The notes under the pieces were generated by a model, which was not told the DNA's origin, searched no databases, and saw only the letters and a list, made by a program, of their open reading frames with translations. A stretch of DNA of 64,000 bases, taken from the NCBI GenBank assembly GCA_963714125.1, contig OY970234.1, positions 2,418,001 to 2,482,000 of the forward strand, written 5' to 3'. The position numbers and the translations under genes are program-made. This document shows, in pieces, positions 1 to 8,902 of the stretch. Position 1 is the stretch's first letter, and the number at the start of each line of letters is the position of its first letter. The DNA is from CAWCAW01 sp963714125. Lineage in GTDB: Bacteria; Actinomycetota; Acidimicrobiia; Acidimicrobiales; UBA8190.

Positions 1-486
1 GGCCCCGATGTTGTTGGCCGGGTCGCCCGTGCTCGTGTTCACGGCCAGATTGGCGGCCGTCAGATCGTAGGAAGATGCCGAGCAGGCCGAAGGCACCGTG
101 GTTGGCACCACCGTCTTGGCCGATGGCGCCGTATAGGGGTTGGCGAAGCAGAGCACGGGCCGGAATTGCAGCTGGGCCGTCTCCCCGATGAGGCCGATGA
201 CCTTGCCGGGGTTGCGCAGGCCGGGGAGCTGCACCACCACGTTGCCGCCCTGGGAGCCCACCTCCGCCCCCGACACGCCGGCCCCGTCGATGCGGTTGCG
301 GATGATGTCGATGGTCGTGTTCATCTCGCCGTTGCCGATGGTGTGGGCCGGCTTGTAGACGACCTCGGATCCACCGGCCAGGTCAAGGCCCAGCTTGGGC
401 GACCATTTCGCTCCGAGCGTCCCCGCCAGCGCGCCCAACGCGATGACGACGACGATGATCAGGCTGACAACCATGGACCGCTTCAC
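1..486 (-). CDS. secD: Protein translocase subunit SecD, N-terminal part (cut by window edge)
   Basis: The first 162 codons of SecD, a membrane subunit of the SecDF complex that uses the proton gradient to help pull preproteins through SecYEG. The GTG start at 486 overlaps the yajC stop (GTGA). The first transmembrane helix comes at once (residues about 4-22), followed by the family signature GLDLAGG that opens the first periplasmic domain, then the start of the P1 region (IRNRIDGAGVSGAEV). The later helices lie outside the window. Its place directly after yajC is the classic yajC-secD arrangement. The call is secure; only the length is unknown. Confidence 0.93.
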   Translation of the reverse strand, partial: MKRSMVVSLIIVVVIALGALAGTLGAKWSPKLGLDLAGGSEVVYKPAHTIGNGEMNTTIDIIRNRIDGAGVSGAEVGSQGGNVVVQLPGLRNPGKVIGLIGETAQLQFRPVLCFANPYTAPSAKTVVPTTVPSACSASSYDLTAANLAVNTSTGDPANNIGA

Positions 487-935
487 TTGGCCACCCCGTC
501 GCCATGATCGGCGGCGTCACCCGAAGTGTCGCCGTCGTGATGGTCATCCAACGCGTCGTGATCGTCATCGTCGTGATGGTCGAGCTCGTCGTGGTCATCG
601 GCCGAGGCGTCCTCGGTGATGCGGCGGGCGATGGTAGAGCGCAGCACCGTGATCCTCGTTCCTGGCGCAGTTTCAATGGTGACCCGGTCATTTTCGACAT
701 CGAGAACGGTGCCGAAGATCCCCGCCCCGGTGAGCACCTCATCCCCCGGTGACAGCTCCATCAAGGTGGAACGCTGCCGGCGAGCCGCTTGCTGGCGAGG
801 CCGGAGGAAGAAGAAGTAGAGCGCGCCGAAGAGCACCACGATGAAGAGCAACGACTCGAGGCTGGACCCCGCCGTGGCTGGCTTGGTGCTGGAGCTGGCG
901 GCCAGCATGACAGCGGCCCCGCTGAAGATGGTCAT
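483..935 (-). CDS. yajC: Preprotein translocase subunit YajC with His/Asp-rich tail
   Basis: Small single-span membrane partner of SecDF. From the ATG at 935 the protein has 150 residues: a hydrophobic helix (SLLFIVVLFGALYFFFLRP), the conserved RPRQQ segment after it, and the GDEVLTGAGIFGTV core. Upstream in-frame start codons reach 1004 but add non-conserved sequence; ATG 908 is the other option. No strong ribosome site is seen before 935. The last 35 or so residues are almost only His and Asp with some Gly, which YajC normally lacks; this may be a metal-binding or disordered cytoplasmic tail. The stop overlaps the secD start, so the two are translationally coupled. Confidence 0.9.
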   Translation of the reverse strand: MTIFSGAAVMLAASSSTKPATAGSSLESLLFIVVLFGALYFFFLRPRQQAARRQRSTLMELSPGDEVLTGAGIFGTVLDVENDRVTIETAPGTRITVLRSTIARRITEDASADDHDELDHHDDDDHDALDDHHDGDTSGDAADHGDGVAK

Positions 936-1038
936 TGAGGTGGTCTGACTCCCGCGATAAGAAGCGCCTGACCTTACTCCAGCGGTGCCATCTCCTTCGG
1001 GCATCGGGGCCCGAACTGGGGCCGAGCCACGACGCCGG

Positions 1039-2127
1039 TCACCACAGCGACGGCTCGATCACTCGACTCTGGACCAGGGTCCTCTCCAGCTGCAGGTGCT
1101 CGAAAGCCCGAGGGGCGGCCACCCGCCCCCGCGCCGTGCGCTGGACCAAACCTTGCTGGAGCAAGTACGGCTCATAGGCGTCCTCCACGGTGTCGGGCTC
1201 CTCACCCACGCACTGGGCCAGCGTCACCAGTCCCACGGGCTGTCCCCCGAAGCGGCGGCACAACGTGTCGAGGATGGCCCGGTCCACCTTGTCGAGGCCG
1301 AGGTGATCGACGCCGAAGAGCTCCAGGCCTTCGGTGGCCAGCCGGGCCGTCACCACACCCTGGGCCCGGACCTCGACGAAGTCCCGGACGCGTCGCAGCA
1401 GCCGGTTGGCGATACGGGGCGTACCCCGGGCCCGGGAGGCGATCTGCGCGGCCCCCTCGGACTCCACGTCCACACCGAGGATCCGGGCTGCTCGCAACAC
1501 GATGCCGTGCAGGTCCTCAGGAGCGTAGAGATCGAGCCGGCCCACGAAGCCGAAGCGGTCGCGCAGGGGGCCCGACAACAACCCCGTACGCGTGGTGGCA
1601 CCCACCAGGGTGAAGCGCGGGAGGTCCAGCCGGATGGAACGGGCCGTAGGCCCCTTGCCGATGACGATGTCGAGTTGGAAGTCCTCCATGGCGGGATAGA
1701 GAACCTCTTCGACGGCCCGGGGCAGACGGTGGATCTCGTCGATGAACAACACGTCGCCGGGTTGGAGATCCGTGAGGATGGCGGCCAGGTCTCCCGTGCG
1801 CACCAGGGCAGGTCCTGAGGTCACCCGCATCCCGACGCCCATCTCGGCCGCCACGATGCCGGCCATCGACGTCTTGCCGAGCCCCGGAGGCCCGGCGAAC
1901 AGGAGATGGTCAACGGGCTGCTGGCGACGGCGAGCCGCTTCCAAGACGATCTGCAAGTGCTCGGTGAGCTGCGGCTGACCGAGGAACTCGTCGAGCCGGC
2001 GAGGTCGGAGGCGTACCTCGTCGGCCACCTCGGTCGGATCGACGGCGGGATCAACGGTCCGCGCCGCCACGGTTTCAGGCGTGGTGGGGTCAGCAGCGAC
2101 AGCCACGACCTCGCGCCGCGCGCTCAT
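1039..2127 (-). CDS. ruvB: Holliday junction branch migration ATPase RuvB
   Basis: Hexameric AAA+ motor that drives branch migration of Holliday junctions with RuvA. The 362-residue length is normal. Walker A GPPGLGKT lies at about 79-86 and Walker B with the DEIH box at about 130-133. The sensor region GATTRTGLLSGPLRDRFG and the C-terminal winged helix (RFGGQPVGLVTLA) are intact. The first 36 residues form a low-complexity extension before the conserved LRPRRLDEFLGQ motif. The ATG at 2127 overlaps the ruvA stop, so the ruvCAB genes are coupled. Confidence 0.97.
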   Translation of the reverse strand: MSARREVVAVAADPTTPETVAARTVDPAVDPTEVADEVRLRPRRLDEFLGQPQLTEHLQIVLEAARRRQQPVDHLLFAGPPGLGKTSMAGIVAAEMGVGMRVTSGPALVRTGDLAAILTDLQPGDVLFIDEIHRLPRAVEEVLYPAMEDFQLDIVIGKGPTARSIRLDLPRFTLVGATTRTGLLSGPLRDRFGFVGRLDLYAPEDLHGIVLRAARILGVDVESEGAAQIASRARGTPRIANRLLRRVRDFVEVRAQGVVTARLATEGLELFGVDHLGLDKVDRAILDTLCRRFGGQPVGLVTLAQCVGEEPDTVEDAYEPYLLQQGLVQRTARGRVAAPRAFEHLQLERTLVQSRVIEPSLW

Positions 2128-2723
2128 CGAGCCCCGGCCAGCTCGCGTAGGGCTTGGCGCAACAACTCCTCCACGGCCCCCTCGGCCGCCACCGCATCCA
2201 AGGCGCGCCGGATCTCATCGGGCCCATAGCCCAGCTCCGCCAGCGCGGCCCGGACTTCGCCCCGGGCCTCGGGACGGTCGCTCGAGCTGCCAGGCACAGC
2301 CATGCTGCGCAGATCGGGGACTTCGAGTCGGGTCTTCAGATCAAGCACCAGCCGCGCCGCCGTTTTACGCCCGATCCCGGGAACCGTGCTGAGGGCATCG
2401 AGGTCTTCTTCGATGACCGCCCTCGTCAACTCGGTGGGACTCAAAGCCGACATCACGCTCAACGCCAGTGACGGGCCAACGCCATGGGCCGACAGCAAGG
2501 CTTCGAAACAGCGGCGGTCTTCGGCGCCGACGAAGCCGTACAAGACGATGGCGTCCTCGCGCACATGCGTGTGCACGTGCATGGCAACTTCCGAGCCGAG
2601 CTCGCCCAAGGCCGCCAAGGTGGGACTGGGCACCTGCACGCGATAGCCCACACCGCCCACGTCGATGAGCACCTCGGCCTCGGCGCTGCGGGCAATGAGG
2701 GCGCCGCGCAACCAGCCGATCAT
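2124..2723 (-). CDS. ruvA: Holliday junction DNA-binding protein RuvA
   Basis: RuvA binds four-way junctions and recruits RuvB. The 199-residue protein shows the N-terminal OB fold (MIGWLRGALIARSAEAEVLIDVG), two helix-hairpin-helix segments (LLSAHGVGPSLALSVMS and LSTVPGIGRKTAARLVLDL), and the C-terminal domain III that contacts RuvB (AALAELGYGPDEIRRAL). Start and stop overlap ruvC and ruvB by four bases each (ATGA). Confidence 0.96.
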   Translation of the reverse strand: MIGWLRGALIARSAEAEVLIDVGGVGYRVQVPSPTLAALGELGSEVAMHVHTHVREDAIVLYGFVGAEDRRCFEALLSAHGVGPSLALSVMSALSPTELTRAVIEEDLDALSTVPGIGRKTAARLVLDLKTRLEVPDLRSMAVPGSSSDRPEARGEVRAALAELGYGPDEIRRALDAVAAEGAVEELLRQALRELAGAR

Positions 2724-3247
2724 CGACGTACCCCCGCCGTTGCCTCTCGTTGCGCGGCCGCGTGGAGGGCGACCCGTAACGGCGATGAGGCCAAATGACA
2801 GGCCGCCAGCGCCAAGGCGTCGGCGACATCGGGCGGGCGGGGCGGCTCGGGCAGCCCCAACAGCGACGCCACCATGCGCTGCACCTGATCCTTGGTGGCG
2901 GCGCCGAAGCCGACCACGGCCATCTTCACCTCGTTGGCGGTGTACTGGGCCACCTCACACCCAGACTGCGCGGCCACCAGCAAGGCCACGCCTCCGGCTT
3001 GCCCAGTGGCCATGGCCGTGCGCACGTTGGTCTGGAAGAACACTTTCTCGACCACCACGGCGTCGGGCTGGGTTTCGGCTACCAGGGCCTGCAACTCAGC
3101 GAACAGCGTGCGCAGCCGTTCGGGCAGCGGGAGGGCCGGATCGGTGGCAATCACACCCCCCGCGGCAGCCCGGAGATCGGATCCCCGGCGTTCGACCAAC
3201 CCATAGCCACAACGTGACAAGCCCGGGTCCACGCCTAAGACGAACAC
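2720..3247 (-). CDS. ruvC: Crossover junction endodeoxyribonuclease RuvC
   Basis: Holliday junction resolvase that cuts junctions symmetrically. I place the start at GTG 3247, giving 175 residues beginning VFVLGVDPG; an AGGG lies about nine bases upstream. An upstream in-frame GTG at 3346 would add 33 non-conserved residues. The acidic catalytic residues are visible: Asp7 in GVDPG, Glu in VVVEKVF, and Asp in the DVADALALAACH block. First gene of the coupled ruvC-ruvA-ruvB set, 47 bases after yebC. Confidence 0.94.
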   Translation of the reverse strand: MFVLGVDPGLSRCGYGLVERRGSDLRAAAGGVIATDPALPLPERLRTLFAELQALVAETQPDAVVVEKVFFQTNVRTAMATGQAGGVALLVAAQSGCEVAQYTANEVKMAVVGFGAATKDQVQRMVASLLGLPEPPRPPDVADALALAACHLASSPLRVALHAAAQREATAGVRR

Positions 3248-3294
3248 GCGTTCGACCCTAGCAAGCTGGCCTCGGGGCGGGGTGGATTGGTCGA

Positions 3295-4044
3295 TCAGTC
3301 CCCTACGGCGGCGAGCACCTCGTCGGGGATGTCGAAGTTCGACCACACGTTTTGTACGTCGTCGTGGTCGTCGAGCCCTTCGAGCAGGCGCAGCACCTGG
3401 CGGGCCGGCCCCTCCCCCGTCACCGGCACCGTCACCGACGGGACCATGGCCAGTTCGGCCGATTCGACCTTCATGTCGGCCGACACCAGGGCATCGCGCA
3501 CGGCGTTGAGGTCGGCCGGAACCGTGGTCACCGTCCAGCGATCGCCGTCGTCGGTCACGTCCTCGGCGCCGGCCTCGATGGCGACTTCCATGACTCGGTC
3601 CTCATCGATATTGCGGGGCAGCTCGACGATCCCCTTGCGGGCGAACTGCCACGACACCGCACCCGGCTCGGCTGTCGACCCGCCGTTGCGGGTGAAAAGG
3701 TTGCGGACCTCGGCGCCGGTGCGATTGCGGTTGTCGGTGAGGCACTCGACCATCACCGCCACGCCGGCCGGTCCATAGCCTTCGTAATTCACCTCTTCGT
3801 AGGTCACTCCTTCGAGCTCACCGGTGCCGCGCTTGATGGCGCGCTCGATGGTGTCGGTGGGAACCGAAGCGGCGCGGGCTTTGTCGAACATGGTGCGCAA
3901 CGTGGCGTTAGCGGTCAGATCGCCACCCCCCTCGCGCGCCGCCACCTCGAGCTGACGGATGAGCTTGGCGAACACCTTGGCGCGGGCCTTGTCGACCGCC
4001 GCCTTGCGATGCTTGGTCGTCGCCCATTTTGAGTGACCCGACAT
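3295..4044 (-). CDS. yebC: YebC/PmpR family protein
   Basis: A 249-residue member of the YebC/PmpR/TACO1 family, known as DNA-binding regulators in some bacteria and, in recent work, as factors that relieve ribosome stalling. The start MSGHSKWATTKHRKAA is the family hallmark; GYGPAGVAVMVECLTDNRNRT and the C-terminal LLEGLDDHDDVQNVWSNFD motif are intact. The pdxT stop lies four bases upstream, and the ribosome site (AGAGGA) sits inside the pdxT end, so the genes are likely co-transcribed. Position next to ruvC is widely conserved. Confidence 0.95.
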   Translation of the reverse strand: MSGHSKWATTKHRKAAVDKARAKVFAKLIRQLEVAAREGGGDLTANATLRTMFDKARAASVPTDTIERAIKRGTGELEGVTYEEVNYEGYGPAGVAVMVECLTDNRNRTGAEVRNLFTRNGGSTAEPGAVSWQFARKGIVELPRNIDEDRVMEVAIEAGAEDVTDDGDRWTVTTVPADLNAVRDALVSADMKVESAELAMVPSVTVPVTGEGPARQVLRLLEGLDDHDDVQNVWSNFDIPDEVLAAVGD

Positions 4045-4048
4045 CGTC

Positions 4049-4633
4049 TTACCGTCCTCTCTGCTCGATCATGGACACAAACAATTGGTGCAGCCGGCGA
4101 TCTGTGGTCAGTTCAGGGTGAAACGCACAGGCCAGCACGGAACCTTGTCGGCACACCACCGGACCGCGGTGCGAGGCCAGGACCTCGACGTCGGGCCCGG
4201 TGCGCTCCACCTTGGGTGCCCGAATGAATACGGCGTGCATGGGTCCGCAACCGGGAATGCCGTCGATGTCGAGCTCGCACTCAAAGGACTCGAGTTGGCG
4301 CCCGTAGCCATTGCGTCGCACCGTCACGTCGATGGCGCCGAAGCACCGTTGATCGGGCCGCCCGTCGGTCACCTCGGCGGCGAGCATGATCATCCCCGCA
4401 CAAGTTCCCATGGCAGGAAGCCCGTCCGCCAGCGCCGCGGCCAGCGGCTCGGTCAGGCCCGAGGATTCGAGCAACAACGACATGGTGGTGGACTCTCCGC
4501 CGGGGATCACCACACCGTCGAGGCCGAGCAGATCGTCGGGCCGGCGCACCGGCCGAGTGGCGACGTCGAGGTCAGCCAGCGCGGCGCGATGTTGGGCGAC
4601 GTCCCCCTGTAGGGCCAGCACGCCGACCTCCAC
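4049..4633 (-). CDS. pdxT: Pyridoxal 5'-phosphate synthase glutaminase subunit PdxT
   Basis: Glutaminase of the DXP-independent vitamin B6 pathway; it feeds ammonia to PdxS. The protein has 194 residues. The glutaminase residues are present: the oxyanion strand IPGGEST, the nucleophile Cys78 in GTCAGM, and the His-Glu pair in AFHPEL. It lies 44 bases after pdxS on the same strand, the usual pairing. Confidence 0.96.
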   Translation of the reverse strand: MEVGVLALQGDVAQHRAALADLDVATRPVRRPDDLLGLDGVVIPGGESTTMSLLLESSGLTEPLAAALADGLPAMGTCAGMIMLAAEVTDGRPDQRCFGAIDVTVRRNGYGRQLESFECELDIDGIPGCGPMHAVFIRAPKVERTGPDVEVLASHRGPVVCRQGSVLACAFHPELTTDRRLHQLFVSMIEQRGR

Positions 4634-4677
4634 CTGGAGGCACCTCGGCGGTCGTGACCACCGTTGTCGTCAACGAT

Positions 4678-5556
4678 TCACCACCCTCGATCGGCCAGAT
4701 GTGTCTCCAGGCCGCCGATCTCGAGACCAGGCATGGCCGCGCCCAGACCTCGGCTCACCTTGGCCACGATCTGCGCGTCGGTGTAGTGAGTGGTGGCCTC
4801 GACGATGGCCCGAGCCATGCGTGACGGGTCCTCGCTCTTGAAGATGCCCGAGCCCACAAAAACGGATTGGGCGCCCAGCTGCATGACCAAGGCGGCATCG
4901 GCCGGCGTGGCGATCCCTCCGGCACAAAACAGGGGCACCGGCAATGCACCGGTATCGGCCACTTCATGGACGAGCCCGATGGGCGCCCCCAACTGCTTGG
5001 CCCAGGCGTACCGCTCCGCCGCGTCGGCCTGGGTCAGCTTGCGAATGTCGCCCATGATCGAACGCAGGTGACGAACGGCTTCAACGATGTTGCCGGTGCC
5101 GGCCTCGCCTTTGGAACGGATTAAAGCGGCACCTTCAGAAATGCGCCGCAACGCCTCGCCGAGATTGGTAGCACCACACACGAAGGGCACCGCGAAGGCC
5201 CACTTGTCGATGTGGTGTGACTCGTCGGCAGGAGTGAGCACTTCGCTCTCGTCGATGTAGTCGACCTCCAGGGCCTCGAGCACCTGGGCCTCGGCGAAAT
5301 GCCCGATGCGGGCCTTGGCCATGACCGGAATGCTCACGGTCTCTTTGATGGACTCGATCAGGGCGGGGTCGCTCATGCGGGCCACGCCCCCTTGGGCGCG
5401 GATGTCGGAAGGGACGCGTTCGAGAGCCATGACGGCCACGGCGCCGGCCTCCTCGGCAATGGCGGCTTGCTCGGCGGTGACAACATCCATGATCACACCG
5501 CCCCGCAACATCTCAGCCAGGCCGCGCTTGACGGTGAACGTGCCGGTGCGTTCCAT
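4678..5556 (-). CDS. pdxS: Pyridoxal 5'-phosphate synthase synthase subunit PdxS
   Basis: The (beta-alpha)8-barrel subunit that builds PLP from ribose 5-phosphate, glyceraldehyde 3-phosphate and ammonia. The 292-residue length is standard. The catalytic lysine that binds the pentose sits in VMAKARIGH (Lys81), and the second lysine in IRSKGEAGTGN. It begins the pdxS-pdxT-yebC-ruvCAB run; the only bases separating it from the M48 gene upstream are 5557-5616, where I see nothing notable. Confidence 0.97.
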   Translation of the reverse strand: MERTGTFTVKRGLAEMLRGGVIMDVVTAEQAAIAEEAGAVAVMALERVPSDIRAQGGVARMSDPALIESIKETVSIPVMAKARIGHFAEAQVLEALEVDYIDESEVLTPADESHHIDKWAFAVPFVCGATNLGEALRRISEGAALIRSKGEAGTGNIVEAVRHLRSIMGDIRKLTQADAAERYAWAKQLGAPIGLVHEVADTGALPVPLFCAGGIATPADAALVMQLGAQSVFVGSGIFKSEDPSRMARAIVEATTHYTDAQIVAKVSRGLGAAMPGLEIGGLETHLADRGW

Positions 5557-5616
5557 AAACCGAGTCTACCGCCGGGGCTGGGCTCTCTCCCCGGACCGGA
5601 CCGGCCCGGCCTCGGC

Positions 5617-6756
5617 TCAGGCCTCGTCGAGAGCGGCGATGCGGGCCGACGTCGCATCAAGATCGCCGACTTCGTCCCCCGCGTCGAGTGTGCGGCGAGA
5701 GGTGCTGGGCAGCGGCACCGTCCATAACCGTCGAGTGGCGCTGGACAGCGCCTTGGCGGCGAGGGGGCCGCCCGCCGCCGGCGGAGGCCCACTGTCCATG
5801 ACGGCCAGTGCATCGCGCAGACCCGGCGGGTAGCGGGTGATGGCCACCGCCGCCTGATCGGTGCGGAACTCGCGTCCCCGCCCGGCTTGGGCATGCACCT
5901 TGTCGCCGACGCCCGGCCAAAACGGGGCCAAGGTCAGGCCGATGGCGGCCGCCACCGTGGCCGGCGCCACGTCGCCACGTCGGATGTGGGTGAGTTCGTG
6001 GGCCAGAACTCCCTCCAAGGCCACCGGGTCCAAAGCGTCGACAAGGCCGGTGGTGACGATGAGGCTGGCGCTCTGCGGCTGGCGCCCCACGGCGATGGCG
6101 TTGCGAGTGGGGTCATCGATGACGCACACGTGGGGTGGAGCCAAGCCCATGGTGGCGCACAGCCCGTCAACAAGATTGAAGACGCGCGGCAAGTCGTCCT
6201 CGTCCTCGACAACACGACATCCCAAGCGTCGCAGCACCAAGCCTGTCGAGCCCCACCACAGCAGCGTGAACACGGCGGCACCGCACACGGCTCCGGCCAC
6301 CAGCCCCACCAGCGGAGACACGGCGGCAGCGAGGATCAGGGCCACCACACCGAAGATCACCACGGCCGGAAGCCCGGCCAAGCCCAGTCCGTGACGCCGG
6401 TTGCGCCTCGCCTCGACGGCATCGGCCTTGCCCGGGTTCAAACCGGCGGGCGCGGCCACAGGGGCCACGGCCACGGCGGCGGGGTTGGGTGATCGCTGCG
6501 AACGAGACCCCGACCCGCCACCGGTCTGGCCGGACGGGCGACGCCCGCCGCCCCCGCCGCCGCCTCGTGAAGAGGACCGGGACCCTGACGAGCCCCCAGA
6601 GCGCGACCCGGACGATGACTTGGCCGATCCTGATGAGCCAGACGATGATCGCGACGATCCGCCCGATGACGAGCGAGGCCGGGAGGGGCGTGACTGTCCC
6701 GACGGTCGATGAGACCCCCGGCCCCCAGAGGACGACGAACTCGAAGGGCCAGCCAT
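5617..6756 (-). CDS. M48 family membrane zinc metallopeptidase with Ser/Gly/Arg-rich N-terminus
   Basis: HtpX/Ste24-like membrane protease of 379 residues, probably for membrane protein quality control. The zinc motif HELTH is at 253-257, and a likely third ligand Glu296 is in GREFRTDQAAV. Two hydrophobic spans lie at about 128-148 and 150-170, before the catalytic domain. Residues 1-92 are almost only Ser, Gly and Arg with a seven-glycine run, a feature I do not know from typical M48 proteins; it is likely disordered and cytoplasmic. The gene follows pimA by 20 bases. Family call is firm, substrate unknown. Confidence 0.85.
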   Translation of the reverse strand: MAGPSSSSSSGGRGSHRPSGQSRPSRPRSSSGGSSRSSSGSSGSAKSSSGSRSGGSSGSRSSSRGGGGGGGRRPSGQTGGGSGSRSQRSPNPAAVAVAPVAAPAGLNPGKADAVEARRNRRHGLGLAGLPAVVIFGVVALILAAAVSPLVGLVAGAVCGAAVFTLLWWGSTGLVLRRLGCRVVEDEDDLPRVFNLVDGLCATMGLAPPHVCVIDDPTRNAIAVGRQPQSASLIVTTGLVDALDPVALEGVLAHELTHIRRGDVAPATVAAAIGLTLAPFWPGVGDKVHAQAGRGREFRTDQAAVAITRYPPGLRDALAVMDSGPPPAAGGPLAAKALSSATRRLWTVPLPSTSRRTLDAGDEVGDLDATSARIAALDEA

Positions 6757-6776
6757 GACGGTCGAAGCCTACGCGC

Positions 6777-7892
6777 TCAGGGCGAGGGCGAAGGGCCCAT
6801 GAGGCCATCGAAGATGTGCAGATAACGGCGGGCCAGGCCTTCCATCGACCACTGCTGAGCATGGGCCGACGCCGCCGCCAAGGCATCGGGAGCACACATG
6901 CCGGTCCCCGACTCGGCGTCCGCGGCCGCCGACGCCAAGGCGGCTGTCAAGGTCCCGACATCGCCGGCACCGAAGAGGCGGCCGTGGGATCCGACCACTC
7001 CCGCGTAGCCAGGCAAGTCACTGGCCAGCACCGCCGTGCCCGCTGCCATGGCTTCGACCAGCACCACCCCGAAAGATTCCCCGAAACGCGACGGGGCGCA
7101 CACGACATCGGCCCCGGCCAGGCGCGACGACAACTCGTCGTCGCTGACGGCGCCGAGCCACACCAACCCGTCGTCAGCCGGGAATTGTTGCCGCAACGCC
7201 GCCGTCTCGGGCCCCACGCCGCAGATCCACAGCGTGGCGGGGTGAGTCCGACGAACAGCTGAGAAGGCGGCCAAAAGATCGGCGAGCCCTTTGCGTGGTT
7301 CATGGCGCCCCACGAAGACAAAGGTGGGGCCGTCTTTCGGCAACGGCTCGGCCCGAGCGAAGCGGTCGAGTTCGACCCCGTTTCCGAGGATCTCATAGCT
7401 CCCGCCCAGGGCCGCCTCGGCAGTGGCGCGCGCCTCGGGCGACACGGCGCAGCGGACCTGCAGATGATGGGCGGCCCAGCGCGCCACCGGTCCCAGGGCC
7501 CGATAGCCCGTGCTGGCGCCGGCGCGGTGGAACGTCCCCACCTTGGGAACGTCTTTCAGAAACAAACAGCCATACCCCGATCCCGGTGCCAAGGGCTCGT
7601 GAATGTTGACGACGTCGAACCCGCCGCCGTCGACGACGCGCGCCCCGCGTCGCCACGCCACGGGATTGAGCGAGACGGGAGCCACCGACCCGTTGGCCTG
7701 TATCGCGATGGAACCTCCGGTCGAAACAACCGCACCCGGTCGAATGCCGTTGATGACCACATTGCCATCGGTGGGAGCGAGGATCACGGCGTCATGACCC
7801 ATGGTGACAAAGGCACGGGCCAGACCCGAAACCTGACCCTGCACCCCGCCCGGACGGCTCAGGCTGTAGGGGCACACCAGCGCGATGCGCAC
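6777..7892 (-). CDS. pimA: PimA-like phosphatidylinositol alpha-mannosyltransferase (GT4)
   Basis: GT-B glycosyltransferase that would add the first mannose from GDP-mannose to phosphatidylinositol at the inner membrane face. The 371-residue protein opens with MRIALVCPYSLSRPGGVQ, like mycobacterial PimA. It has the acceptor-side His in NIHEP, the GRHEPRKG nucleotide loop, and the donor motif ESFGVVLVEAMAAGT. The order pgsA, acyltransferase, pimA is the mycobacterial PIM order. Another GT4 role is possible, but the context argues strongly for PIM synthesis. Confidence 0.86.
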   Translation of the reverse strand: MRIALVCPYSLSRPGGVQGQVSGLARAFVTMGHDAVILAPTDGNVVINGIRPGAVVSTGGSIAIQANGSVAPVSLNPVAWRRGARVVDGGGFDVVNIHEPLAPGSGYGCLFLKDVPKVGTFHRAGASTGYRALGPVARWAAHHLQVRCAVSPEARATAEAALGGSYEILGNGVELDRFARAEPLPKDGPTFVFVGRHEPRKGLADLLAAFSAVRRTHPATLWICGVGPETAALRQQFPADDGLVWLGAVSDDELSSRLAGADVVCAPSRFGESFGVVLVEAMAAGTAVLASDLPGYAGVVGSHGRLFGAGDVGTLTAALASAAADAESGTGMCAPDALAAASAHAQQWSMEGLARRYLHIFDGLMGPSPSP

Positions 7893-7913
7893 GATCCTCG
7901 GGGTGCTTGCTGC

Positions 7914-8876
7914 TCAGCGCGGAGCGAAGTCGCTCGGCCAGTTGGGTTGAAAGAGGTACCACTGATGCGGGGCGCGCCGGATCAGACCTTCGAGGGCGTG
8001 AGCCATGTCTTGGGTGACCCGAGTGACATCGTCACGCAAGGATTTGGTGCGCTCGGTGGGGATGGGCGCCATGATCACCGCAGTGTGATTGCGGCCCGGC
8101 CCGCTGTAGACGGCGGTGGGCAACAACGCCGCCCCCGTACGCAGCGCCAATGTGGCCGGTCCCCCCGGGAGGGTGGTGCGCTCCCCGAAGAACTCGACCT
8201 CCACACCGTTGCCCAACAAGTCGCGATCGCACAGCAGGCCCACCAGACCTCCGGCGCGCAGTGTCCGCAACAGCGCCGTGCTGGCCCCAGCTCCGAGCGG
8301 GACGATGGTCAGTCCCATGGCCTGGCGTTCGGCCACCATCCACTCGGACAACTCGGGCGGCTCCAACGGTTCGGCCACGCTCGTCATGGGATAGCCCTGC
8401 AGGGCCAACCAGGCGCCGCCCCATTCCCAGGTACCGACATGGGGCAGCGCCATGATCACGCCCCGGCCCGCCGCCATGTACTTCACGACGTGGTCCCAGC
8501 CACTCTCGACGAACATGCGGGACTGGATGGTGGCGGGCGCCACGCCAGGCATGCGGGCCCCTTCCATCCAGTAGCGCGCGTACTCCCGAAAAGCCATGCG
8601 GGTCCACTCCCGCACCTCGGCGTCAGAGAGATCACTTCCGAGCACGCGTCGGAGATGACGCGCGTACATGGCACGCGAATCGTGACGGCCCGCGGTCATG
8701 GCCAGTCCCACCGAGCCGGCGGCCACGGCGGCCACGGACTCGGGCAACAAACGCATGGCGGTGCCGAGCGACCGGTACAGGAAGTAGGTGAGCTGCGCTT
8801 TCGGGTCGGGCACGGCCGGGGGGTCGTCGGTGCCGGGAGCGGGGCCGGGCGCGCCGTCGGCAGTGCCGTCGGTCAT
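7914..8876 (-). CDS. PIM acyltransferase (PatA/LpxL-type)
   Basis: LpxL/HtrB-type acyltransferase of 320 residues. In mycobacteria the gene in this position acylates the mannose of PIM. The catalytic HX4E motif is in PHVGTWEWGG (His and Glu five apart), followed by the LLCDRDLLGNGVEVEFFG and LPGGPATLALRTGAALLP blocks of the family. The first 30 residues are a Pro/Gly/Asp-rich extension. It sits between pgsA (26 bases) and pimA (21 bases), so I infer one operon and the PatA role. Confidence 0.82.
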   Translation of the reverse strand: MTDGTADGAPGPAPGTDDPPAVPDPKAQLTYFLYRSLGTAMRLLPESVAAVAAGSVGLAMTAGRHDSRAMYARHLRRVLGSDLSDAEVREWTRMAFREYARYWMEGARMPGVAPATIQSRMFVESGWDHVVKYMAAGRGVIMALPHVGTWEWGGAWLALQGYPMTSVAEPLEPPELSEWMVAERQAMGLTIVPLGAGASTALLRTLRAGGLVGLLCDRDLLGNGVEVEFFGERTTLPGGPATLALRTGAALLPTAVYSGPGRNHTAVIMAPIPTERTKSLRDDVTRVTQDMAHALEGLIRRAPHQWYLFQPNWPSDFAPR

Positions 8877-8902
8877 GGCGGTGAGGACGATCGGTCGGTG
8901 CG

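Noticed and set aside
4634..4677. A PLP or other riboswitch at pdxS/pdxT
   Set aside because: The gap is 44 bases and has no room for a known riboswitch.
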